64,000 nt of DNA, taken from NCBI RefSeq assembly GCF_003751945.1, contig NZ_RJKL01000001.1:1674001-1738000 (forward strand), in the 5' to 3' direction. Below the pieces are notes generated by a model. The model was not told where the DNA came from and did not search any database. It saw only the letters and a program-made list of their open reading frames with translations. The translations under genes were made by a program, and so were the position numbers. Numbering within the stretch: the first letter of the stretch is position 1; each line of letters starts with the position of its first letter. The stretch is from Couchioplanes caeruleus (lineage in GTDB: Bacteria > Actinomycetota > Actinomycetes > Mycobacteriales > Micromonosporaceae). Of the stretch, positions 42,711 through 51,939 are shown piece after piece.

Positions 42711-43340
42711 GTGCCCATGCATGATGACGAGGTCCGGGCCACCGCTGGGCAGGTGCGTCGATTGGTGGCGGCCCAGTGCCCGCAGTGGACCGGCCTTTCG
42801 GTGACGCCTCTGCCCGACGAGGTGGAGGGCACCGACCACGTCCTCTTCCGGATCGGCGGCGAGCTCGTCGCCCGGATGCCGAAGATCGGCTGGGCGGTCG
42901 GCCAGGCCGAGTCCGACGCGCGGTGGCTGCCCGTGCTGGCGTCCCACCTCCCGGCGCGGATCCCGGTTCCGCTCCATCTGGGCCGGCCCGGCGCGGGATA
43001 TCCATGGCGATGGACCGTGGTGCCGTGGATCGGTGGAAGCACGCCTCCCCGGCAGGGCTCCGCCGACATTGCGCTGGCCCGCGATCTGGCGGCCTTCGCC
43101 CGTGCCCTGCACGCGGTGGACCCGTCCGGGGGCCGGTCACAGGCCCGGGAAACATATCGGGAGGCGATGGGGTACGACGGGGCTACCTGGCGGCGCGCGT
43201 GCGGCTGGGCCCTGGCGCCGGCGCTGACCGGGCTCGACTACTACCGGCACACCTTCCCGCGCATGGCCGAAGGTTGCCGTCGGATGATCCGCGCGGTCAT
43301 CGCCGAACTGGCGGTGAACCCGGCGGGCAGACGGCGGTGA
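42711..43340 (+). pseudogene. Aminoglycoside phosphotransferase-like gene with internal deletion
   Basis: A 209-aa frame. Residues 1-140 match the N-lobe and linker of APH-family kinases (VEGTDHVLFRIGGELVARMPK, WTVVPWIGGSTPP, DLAAFARALHAVDPSGG). Residues 142-195 match the far C-terminal helices (YREAMGYDGATWRRACGWAL, LDYYRHTFP). The part normally between them, about 85 residues with the catalytic H-x-D loop and the DFG-like metal motif, is missing, with the frame kept. Without those residues it cannot be an active kinase. Ends overlap the convergent TOPRIM gene by 44 bp. Confidence 0.65.
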
Positions 43341-43950
43341 GCAGGCCGTCGAGCGGGTGCGGCAGGACATCACGGGCGACGGCCGCCTCGACCAGCAGCC
43401 GGGCGTAGCGCAGCTTGCGGCGCGAGCCGCTGCCCAGGAACCGCCGCATCTGCGCCTTGGGCTCCCGGCCTCGCCAGGCGGGCTGGGCCTGCAGGGAGCG
43501 GAACGACCCGAGGTCGCCCTGCGAGTCGAAGAGGGCCTCGACCTCGGCGGCGCCGACGGCACGGATCAGTTCGTCCTCCAGGTCGTCGACGCAGACGAAG
43601 ACGTCCGCGGCCGCCAGTCCGCGCCGGAAGATCTCCGCCTCGCGCAGGTCGCAGAGGCCCGCGAGCCGCACCCCGGCGCGCAGCGGTCCCGCCTCGGCCA
43701 GGAAACGGCCGATCGCGTGGGCACCGCCGATCGGCACGACCACGACCCGCTCGGCCTCGAGGTCCCGGCCACGGCAGGTCGCGGCCGTCTCCACGGCGAT
43801 CTGGTCGCTGATGCCCTCGACCAGCGCCACCGTCCCGGCGTGGCCGATCCTGGCCAGGGCGCGGGCCGTCGCCTCCCGAGGAGCGGCGGGGCCACTCACG
43901 TAACCATCGAGCGCCCGGCGGGCGAGCTTGCGGCGATCGGTGGCATCCAT
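43297..43950 (-). CDS. Stand-alone TOPRIM-domain protein (OLD-like)
   Basis: A 217-aa protein: TVALVEGISDQIAVETAA carries the TOPRIM Glu, VVVPIGGAHAIGRFL follows, then GLCDLREAEIFRRGL and VFVCVDDLEDELIRAVG hold the acidic metal ligands. The C-terminal QMRRFLGSGSRRKLRYARLLVEA is typical of OLD-like TOPRIM proteins lacking an ATPase domain. Family members may cut or bind nucleic acid; the target is unknown and no ABC-ATPase partner is adjacent. Confidence 0.82.
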   Translation of the reverse strand: MDATDRRKLARRALDGYVSGPAAPREATARALARIGHAGTVALVEGISDQIAVETAATCRGRDLEAERVVVVPIGGAHAIGRFLAEAGPLRAGVRLAGLCDLREAEIFRRGLAAADVFVCVDDLEDELIRAVGAAEVEALFDSQGDLGSFRSLQAQPAWRGREPKAQMRRFLGSGSRRKLRYARLLVEAAVARDVLPHPLDGLLTAVCPPGSPPVRR

Positions 43951-44019
43951 AGGCGCCTTCCGTCCGGTGGCTGCCCATCCTGGGCGGCAGGCGGGACCCC
44001 GGGCAAACGAATATCGCCG

Positions 44020-44664
44020 TTACGCGGCCGCCGCCGGGGTGCGGTCGGTCGCCAGCTTCACCGCGATCAGGCCGAGGGCCGTGCCGGTCACGTGCCGCTG
44101 CACGCGCAGCCAGCCCGGATGCTTCGCCAGGAAGACCGCGATGCCGCCGGCTGCCAGCACCAGGAGGCCGTTGACCAGCAGGCTTACGACGATCTGCGTG
44201 CCGCCGAGAAGGAAGCCCTGCATGACCAGGTGCCCCGCCCGTACGTCGATGAACTGGGGAATGAGCGAGGCGTACATGATGGCGGCCTTCGGGTTGAGCA
44301 GATTGGTCATCAGGCCCATGACGAAGAGCCGCCGGTCGGAGTCGGGCGGTAGGTCGACCGGCGCGAAGACCGACGTGCCGCCCGGCCGGACCGCCTTCCA
44401 GGCCAGCCAGCCCAGGTAGGCGGCGCCGGCGAACTTGACCGCCGTGTAGAGCTCGGGCACGGCCGTGAACACGACCGAGAGCCCGAACGCCGTGGCGGCG
44501 ACGTAGCAGAGGAAGCCGACGCCGACGCCGACGAGCGAGACCAATCCGGCCCGGCGACCCTGCGTGATGCTGCGCGAGACGACGTACATCATGTTGGGCC
44601 CGGGGGTCAGGACCATTCCGAGCGCGACCATGGCGACCCCGAGTACCGCTCCAACCGTGATCAT
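44020..44664 (-). CDS. LysE/RhtB-family amino-acid exporter
   Basis: A 214-aa protein with six membrane helices. The signature MVLTPGPNMMYVVSRSITQGRRAGLVSLVGVGVG near residues 17-50 and NLLNPKAAIMYASLIPQFID in the middle identify the LysE/RhtB family, which exports amino acids or related small molecules. Substrate unknown. It stands alone, divergent from the cyclase-family gene. Confidence 0.92.
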   Translation of the reverse strand: MITVGAVLGVAMVALGMVLTPGPNMMYVVSRSITQGRRAGLVSLVGVGVGFLCYVAATAFGLSVVFTAVPELYTAVKFAGAAYLGWLAWKAVRPGGTSVFAPVDLPPDSDRRLFVMGLMTNLLNPKAAIMYASLIPQFIDVRAGHLVMQGFLLGGTQIVVSLLVNGLLVLAAGGIAVFLAKHPGWLRVQRHVTGTALGLIAVKLATDRTPAAAA

Positions 44665-44768
44665 GAGCCGACACTGTCACGCCGGGCCGCCGGCGGTCCA
44701 CGGCCAATCGTCGTCCCGTGGCCCCGCGATCACTTCTCCCGTCGGCCGAGTTAGTGGATCATGGACGC

Positions 44769-45677
44769 ATGACCGAGTATCGCGCGGTGTTCGACGCCGA
44801 GGTGAGTTTCCTCAACGGTGGTGGCCTGCAGACGCAGGGATTCCGGCTCGACCTTCCTCATGCCGCCGTCACCGACGACGAGCTCGGCGAGCTGCTGATC
44901 CGCCATCTCGGCCTGTTGATGGTCGACCGGGTGCGGATCGTGCGCTCCGAAGTGGTGGCTGAGCCGCACAAGGGTTCGCGCGGTGTCCCGCCGGCCGGCA
45001 TCTCGGCCGCGCCCCGCCGGCTGGTGGAGCTCAACCACGTGATCACCGCGGGCATGACGACCTATCCGGGGCTGCCGGGGCCCGAGATCACTCCCCACCT
45101 GACGCGCGAGGCCTCCCGCGCCCACTATGCGCCGGGCGTCGAGTTCACCATCGATCGCCTCAGCATGGTCGGCAACACGGGCACCTACGTGGACAGCCCG
45201 TTTCACCGCTATGCCGACGGCGCCGACCTCGCCGCCCTGCCCCTGGAATCCGTCGCGGACCTGCCCGCGGTGGTTGTCAGGCTTACCGACAGCCAGGAAC
45301 GCGGCGTGGAACCGCGGGCGCTGGCGGGTCTCGAGCTGGCGGGCACCGCAGTGCTGCTGCACACCGGCTGGGACCGGCACTGGGGCACCGAGGCGTACGG
45401 GGACCCCGCGCCGTTCCTCACCGAGCAGGCCGCCGAGTTCCTGGTCGAGGCCGGCGCCCGCCTCGTCGGCATCGACAGCGTCAACATCGACGACACCCAC
45501 GGCGGCGGTGGGCGCCCGGCCCACTCGATCCTGCTCGGGGCCGGAATCCCGGTGCTGGAACACCTCACCGGGCTGGCCGGCCTGCCGGTCACCGGCTCCC
45601 GCCTGCACGCGGCGCCGCCCCGGGTCCGTGACTTCGGCACGTTGCCGGTCCGGGCCTACGCCGTCGTGACGCCATGA
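44769..45677 (+). CDS. Cyclase-family protein with an N-terminal extra domain
   Basis: A 302-aa two-part protein. Residues 1-72 (YRAVFDAEVSFLNGGGLQTQG, HLGLLMVDRVRIVRSEVV, PHKGSRG) correspond to a small protein usually found alone in actinomycetes. Residues ~80-302 are a cyclase/kynurenine formamidase-like domain (VELNHVITAGMTTYPGLPGPE, VDSPFHRY). In the metal motif HxGTHxDxPxH the first two His are replaced (NTGTYVDSPFH), so the metal site differs from the best-known enzymes. Substrate unknown. Confidence 0.82.
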   Translation: MTEYRAVFDAEVSFLNGGGLQTQGFRLDLPHAAVTDDELGELLIRHLGLLMVDRVRIVRSEVVAEPHKGSRGVPPAGISAAPRRLVELNHVITAGMTTYPGLPGPEITPHLTREASRAHYAPGVEFTIDRLSMVGNTGTYVDSPFHRYADGADLAALPLESVADLPAVVVRLTDSQERGVEPRALAGLELAGTAVLLHTGWDRHWGTEAYGDPAPFLTEQAAEFLVEAGARLVGIDSVNIDDTHGGGGRPAHSILLGAGIPVLEHLTGLAGLPVTGSRLHAAPPRVRDFGTLPVRAYAVVTP

Positions 45678-45693
45678 GGCGTGGATGACGAAG

Positions 45694-45722
45694 CGGCCGG
45701 CGAAGCGTCGCCTCGCCGGCCG
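45694..45722. terminator. Bidirectional hairpin terminator
   Basis: A 10-bp perfect stem CGGCCGGCGA/TCGCCGGCCG with a 9-nt loop, placed between the convergent cyclase and katG stops. It can serve both strands. Confidence 0.75.
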
Positions 45723-45736
45723 TCTCGCCGATCGGA

Positions 45737-48022
<2,286 letters not shown>

Positions 48023-48460
48023 CTACTCGGGTCTCTGGGGCGTGCGGTCGGTCGCGCAGCCGGGGCAGGTGCCCCAGTAGACGACCTCTGCCTCGTCGAC
48101 CACGAAGCCGTGGTCGTTCGAGGCGGTGAGACAGGGAGCGTGGCCGACGGCGCAGTCGACGTCGGCGATCGCGCCGCAGGAGCGGCACACGACGTGGTGG
48201 TGGTTGTCCGCCACCCGGGACTCGTAGCGCGCGGTCGCGCCGGCGGGCTGGATGCGCCGGATCAGACCGGCGTCGGTGAGCGCCCGCAGCACGTCGTACA
48301 CGGCCTGGTGGGAGACCGTGGGATGATCGGCGCGGACCAGCGCGATCACCGTGTCGGTGTCGACGTGCGGGTGGTCGTGCAGCGCGGCGAGCACCGCCAG
48401 CCGGGGCCGGGTCACGCGCAACGAGACCGCCCGAAGCTGCGCCTCGAAGTCGGACGTCAC
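48023..48460 (-). CDS. furA: Fur-family peroxide-responsive repressor FurA
   Basis: A 145-aa regulator: N-terminal winged helix (RVTRPRLAVLAALHDHPHVDTDTV, SHQAVYDVLRALTDAGLIRR), the metal-binding HHHVVCRSCGAIADVDC, and a C-terminal CPGC pair for structural zinc. In relatives FurA represses katG and itself and is released by peroxide oxidation. GTG 48460 is the natural start, 17 nt after a FurA-box-like sequence. Co-transcribed with katG. Confidence 0.93.
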   Translation of the reverse strand: MTSDFEAQLRAVSLRVTRPRLAVLAALHDHPHVDTDTVIALVRADHPTVSHQAVYDVLRALTDAGLIRRIQPAGATARYESRVADNHHHVVCRSCGAIADVDCAVGHAPCLTASNDHGFVVDEAEVVYWGTCPGCATDRTPQRPE

Positions 48461-48477
48461 CCGACGACCATAGGCCC

Positions 48478-48501
48478 CTAGTCTGGAATAAATCAAGTTT
48501 A
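48478..48501 (-). promoter_or_regulatory. FurA-box-like operator
   Basis: On the minus strand the AT-rich stretch AAACTTGATTTATTCCAGA is close to the CTTGACTnATTCCAGA box of mycobacterial furA promoters. It stands out from surrounding high-GC DNA. It overlaps the last codons of the HxlR gene, so the furA promoter lies partly in coding sequence. Confidence 0.65.
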
Positions 48502-48897
48502 CTGCTCCGCGTCGTACCGCTCCCGGGCGGCTTGGACCTGGGAGATGTGGGTCTCCGCCCACTCCTTGATGGCACGCTGCAGCGGCAGCAGCGCCTCGCC
48601 GAGCGGGGTCAGCGCGTAGTCCACCCGGGCCGGTACCGTCGCCGTGACGGTACGGCTGACGAGGCCGTCGCGCTCGAGTTTGCGCAGGGTCTGGCTCAGC
48701 ATCTTCTGGCTGGCTCCCGCGAGCGTCCGGGCGAGGTCGGCGTGCCGCAGCGACCCGTCGGCCAGCGCGCTCACCACCAGCGTGAGCCACTTGTCGCTCA
48801 ACGCGGACAACAACTCGTGGCCCGGGCACTCGGCAAGGTTGGCGTTGTACGCCCGGCGCGCCCGCTCGCGGCGCTCGGCGGCGGAAACGGTGGCCAT
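48499..48897 (-). CDS. HxlR-family transcriptional regulator
   Basis: A 132-aa winged-helix regulator: ECPGHELLSALSDKWLTLVVSALADGSLRHADLARTLAGASQKMLSQTLRKLERDGLVSRTV is the full HxlR HTH, with a Cys (residue 24) in the position used as a thiol switch in quinone- or aldehyde-sensing members. CCGGAGGTAACGC precedes the ATG. Divergent from a zinc-less quinone-reductase-like gene, the usual regulator/target pair for HxlR proteins. Confidence 0.9.
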   Translation of the reverse strand: MATVSAAERRERARRAYNANLAECPGHELLSALSDKWLTLVVSALADGSLRHADLARTLAGASQKMLSQTLRKLERDGLVSRTVTATVPARVDYALTPLGEALLPLQRAIKEWAETHISQVQAARERYDAEQ

Positions 48898-48909
48898 GCG
48901 TTACCTCCG

Positions 48910-48935
48910 GGTGCCCCAGGCACTTCGAGGTGCCT
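48910..48935. promoter_or_regulatory. Overlapping inverted repeats, likely HxlR operator
   Basis: GTGCC-N3-GGCAC (48911-48923) is followed by AGGCAC-N6-GTGCCT (48918-48935), so three alternating half-sites share the middle one. They sit between the HxlR gene and its divergent partner, 14 nt and 38 nt from the two starts. Confidence 0.6.
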
Positions 48936-48960
48936 CCTTACCGATTCACCCTAGTCTTTC

Positions 48961-48966
48961 TAGCGT
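48961..48966 (+). promoter_or_regulatory. -10 element of a leaderless promoter
   Basis: TAGCGT lies exactly 7 nt before ATG 48974, so transcription should start at the ATG. There is no ribosome binding site in between. Inferred from spacing. Confidence 0.5.
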
Positions 48967-48973
48967 CGACGGC

Positions 48974-49906
48974 ATGCAGGCAGTCATCGTCCGCCGTTTC
49001 GGCGGCCCCGAAGTTCTGGAAATCGTCGACGTCCCCGCGCCCCGGCCCGGTCCGGGGCAGGTGCTGGTCCGGGTGGCCGCCGCCGCGGTCAACCGCATAG
49101 ACCTCTCCACCCGGGCGGGCCGGATCACCGAGGCCGGGCTGATCGCCCCGGCACCCACCGTCGCCCTCGGCTGGGATGTGGCGGGAGAGGTGACCGCGAC
49201 CGGGCCGGGCGTGACCCGATTCGCCGCCGGCGACCGCGTGATCGGGCTGCGTGACCTGCTCTCCGCCGCCGGTACCCAGGCCGAGCAGGTGGTGCTGGAC
49301 GAGGGCGCGGTCGCTCCCGCCCCGGCGGGTGTGGGTGACGCCGAGGCCTCCACCCTGCCGCTGGCCGGGCTGACGGCGGACCGGTCGCTGGAGCTGACCG
49401 GGCTGCGCCGCGGGCAGACCCTGCTGGTCACCGGGGCCGCCGGCGTCGTGGGCGGCATCGTGCTGCAGCTCGCCGCGCTCCGTGGCATCCGGACCGTGGC
49501 GGCCGCCGACGCCACGGACGAGCCGTTGCTGCGGCGCCTGGGCGCCGAGCACGTGGTGCCGCGTACGGACCGGCTCGGTGCCGCGGTCCGGGACCTGGTG
49601 CCGGGTGGCGTCGATGCGGTCATCGACGCCGCCGTCGTGGGGATCGGGGCCCACGAGGCGCTGCGCGGCGGCGGCGTCTTCGTCGCGCTGGTCGCCCCGT
49701 TCGCGCCGCCGCCGCTGCGCGGCACCCGCGTAGTGGTGCAGGAGGTGTACGCCGACGGCGCCCGGCTGGCGGAGCTCGCAGCCCTGGCCGAGGCCGGTCA
49801 CCTCACCCTCCGGGTCGCGCAGACGCTGCCGTTGGCGCAAGTTGCCGAGGCCCACGAGCGGATCGCCGCCGGTGGTGTGCGCGGAAGGCTCGTACTCCTG
49901 CCCTGA
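48974..49906 (+). CDS. NADPH:quinone reductase-like MDR oxidoreductase
   Basis: A 310-aa medium-chain dehydrogenase/reductase without the zinc ligands: VNRIDLSTRAGR, LGWDVAGEVTATGPGV, and the NADPH-binding VTGAAGVVGGIVLQLA (Rossmann GxxxVGG). This is the quinone oxidoreductase (QOR) type, reducing quinones or enals. With the divergent HxlR regulator it forms a probable electrophile-detoxification module at the edge of the enediyne region; whether it belongs to that cluster is open. Confidence 0.88.
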   Translation: MQAVIVRRFGGPEVLEIVDVPAPRPGPGQVLVRVAAAAVNRIDLSTRAGRITEAGLIAPAPTVALGWDVAGEVTATGPGVTRFAAGDRVIGLRDLLSAAGTQAEQVVLDEGAVAPAPAGVGDAEASTLPLAGLTADRSLELTGLRRGQTLLVTGAAGVVGGIVLQLAALRGIRTVAAADATDEPLLRRLGAEHVVPRTDRLGAAVRDLVPGGVDAVIDAAVVGIGAHEALRGGGVFVALVAPFAPPPLRGTRVVVQEVYADGARLAELAALAEAGHLTLRVAQTLPLAQVAEAHERIAAGGVRGRLVLLP

Positions 49907-49924
49907 GCCGGGGGCGCCGCGAGA

Positions 49925-49968
49925 GAGCAAGCGAGGAGAAAGCTTCGCCCGACTCGTCTGCATACGAT
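49925..49968 (+). promoter_or_regulatory. Enediyne-region promoter A with shared upstream element
   Basis: GAGCAAGCGAGGAGAA at 49925-49940, then a TACGAT -10 at 49963-49968, 33 nt before the methyltransferase ATG. The same upstream element recurs at 54496 and 55538 at nearly the same distance from a TANNNT hexamer. Confidence 0.55.
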
Positions 49969-50001
49969 CGCGGCACCCGGCGATCAGGGGGAGCCGTCAC
50001 G

Positions 50002-51027
50002 ATGACCAGCCCGTCGGCACCGACGACGTCCGCCGCCCAGACTCTCGCCCGGCTGCTCGTCGGGAACCAGCTCCAGCAGGCCGTCCACGTGGCGGCGAGG
50101 CTGGGCCTCGCGGACCAGTTGCGCGACGGTCCCCGGATGAGCGCCGAGCTCGCTAAGGTCGTCGGCGCCCATCCCGATGCGCTGCACCGGCTGCTGCGCG
50201 CGCTCGCCGGTCACGGCATCGTCGCCGCGGACGACGAGCAACGGTTCTCCCTGACCCCGCTCGGCGAACTGTTGCGTTCCGACGATCCGCGGTCGGTGCT
50301 GCCGTTCGCGCTCTGGTCCGGCGGCGTCAGCTACCAGGCGTTCGGTGCCCTGGAGCACAGCGTGCGCACCGGCGAGCCCGCGTTCGAGCACCTTTTCGGC
50401 CAGGAGTTCTTCGGATACCTCGCCGAGCATCCCGAGTCCGGTGCGGTGTTCGACGAGATGATGTCGCGGCACACCGCACCGGTCGCGGGCGCGATCGCCG
50501 GGCACGACCTCGCCGGCGTCGAGGTGGTCGTCGACGTCGGCGGCGGCCACGGCGAGTTGCTCGCCGCGATTCTGCACGCCCGGCCCGGAGTCCGGGGCGT
50601 GCTGGTGGAACAGCCGCGGGTGCTCGACGAGGCCCGCCGGGTGTTCGCCCGGGCCGGCGTCGCCGACCGCTGCGAGGCGGTGGCCGGCGACATCCACCGG
50701 CCACTCCCGCCGGGCGACGTGTACGTCCTCAAGAGCGTGCTGCACGGCCTGAGCGACGAGGAAGCGGCCGAGGTCCTGGCGAACTGCCGCCGCACTCTGC
50801 GTCCGGGCGGGCGCCTGCTCGTCGTGGAATTCGTGCTGCCGCCCGACAATGCACCAAGCCCGGGCCTGCTGATGGACCTGTTGATGCTCGTCGGCTGTCA
50901 CGGCCGCGAGCGCACGGCGGCGGACTTCGCGGACCTCTTCCGTACGGCGGGTCTGCGGCTGGCCGGGATCACGTCGACCAAGCACGGTTACAGCCTCATC
51001 GAGGGTCGGGAGCCGGAACGATGCTAA
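50002..51027 (+). CDS. SAM-dependent O-methyltransferase (acetylserotonin-type)
   Basis: A 341-aa methyltransferase: N-terminal dimerisation winged helix (ARLLVGNQLQQAVHVAARLGLADQL, GAHPDALHRLLRALAGHGIV), then the SAM-binding VVDVGGGHGELLAAIL (about residues 174-189), LEQPRV-like VLVEQPRVLDEA, and the LKSVLHGLSDEEAAEVLANCRR motif with the catalytic-base His. This family methylates phenolic or polyketide hydroxyls in antibiotic pathways. First gene behind promoter A; its end overlaps the next gene by 7 nt. Confidence 0.9.
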   Translation: MTSPSAPTTSAAQTLARLLVGNQLQQAVHVAARLGLADQLRDGPRMSAELAKVVGAHPDALHRLLRALAGHGIVAADDEQRFSLTPLGELLRSDDPRSVLPFALWSGGVSYQAFGALEHSVRTGEPAFEHLFGQEFFGYLAEHPESGAVFDEMMSRHTAPVAGAIAGHDLAGVEVVVDVGGGHGELLAAILHARPGVRGVLVEQPRVLDEARRVFARAGVADRCEAVAGDIHRPLPPGDVYVLKSVLHGLSDEEAAEVLANCRRTLRPGGRLLVVEFVLPPDNAPSPGLLMDLLMLVGCHGRERTAADFADLFRTAGLRLAGITSTKHGYSLIEGREPERC

Positions 51028-51920
51028 CCAGATCGCGCCTGATGTACGTCACCCTCCACGTCCGCGACCTCGCGGAGTCGCGGCGGTTCTACGAGGACGT
51101 CCTGGGCCTGCGCGCCCTCGACCCGGATGACACGTCGGTGAGCTATCCGGTCGGCCACGTCATCCTGAGCCTGCAGAGCGCGCCGGACTCCGCCGTGCCT
51201 CTCGGCGACCCGGACCGGTCCCTGACTTTGGCGTTGCTCGTCGACGACGTGCAGAAGACACGGGCCACGATGGAGGAGCGCGGCGGCCGGCTGCAGCCCA
51301 CCCAGACGTCCCGGGCCGGCACGATGGCGGAGTTCTACGACCCGGACGGGCACTGGCTGTCGCTCTACGCGGTGTCCGAAGGAGCGATGGGCTGGCCGAG
51401 CGGCCGCAAGGTCGAGGCGCTGCGCGAGGCGTCCGCCGGGCACCGCAAGCCCGGCGACGACCACCAGGAGCTGCTCTACGTCTTCCTGTACGTCCGGGAC
51501 CTGCACGCGACGGAGGAGTTCTACCAGCGCATGCTCGGCCTCGTACCGATGGAGACGAACACCTGTCACCGCGGCGTGACGAGCGTCGCCGACGGCGTCG
51601 TGAAGTACGACGGCGGTGGTGTCCTCCTGACCACCCATCACGTCGGCGAGGGTGAGCACGCGGCGCTGCACAAGGTGGCCACCGAAGGGTCGAAGAGTGT
51701 CGCGTTCGGCTTCCACACCGCCGATCTGAAAGCCTCCGCCGCCGAGCTGTCCGCGCGCGGGCTCACCTTCGGCGGGGAGCCGGTGGTGTCCCGGATCGGG
51801 GCGACGGCGAGCTTCGAGGATCCGGGCGGATACCGCTACTACCTGTGCGAACCGTCCGAAGAGACCATGGCGGGACCCGGCGGCGCGGAGATCCGACGCA
51901 TCCTCGGCGCGGACCTCTGA
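51021..51920 (+). CDS. Tandem VOC (glyoxalase-fold) protein, first of three
   Basis: A 299-aa protein with two VOC modules: residues ~8-120 (YVTLHVRDLAESRRFYEDVLGLRAL, DPDGHWLSLY) and ~150-290 (VFLYVRDLHATEEFYQRMLGLVPM, DPGGYRYYLCEP). VOC proteins include dioxygenases, glyoxalases and drug-sequestering resistance proteins. Small VOC proteins (TnmS type) are known to sequester anthraquinone-fused enediynes, so self-protection is a reasonable guess beside this PKSE. Overlaps the methyltransferase stop by 7 nt. Confidence 0.85.
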   Translation: MLTRSRLMYVTLHVRDLAESRRFYEDVLGLRALDPDDTSVSYPVGHVILSLQSAPDSAVPLGDPDRSLTLALLVDDVQKTRATMEERGGRLQPTQTSRAGTMAEFYDPDGHWLSLYAVSEGAMGWPSGRKVEALREASAGHRKPGDDHQELLYVFLYVRDLHATEEFYQRMLGLVPMETNTCHRGVTSVADGVVKYDGGGVLLTTHHVGEGEHAALHKVATEGSKSVAFGFHTADLKASAAELSARGLTFGGEPVVSRIGATASFEDPGGYRYYLCEPSEETMAGPGGAEIRRILGADL

Positions 51921-51939
51921 CGCCGGGGAGGAGGACACC

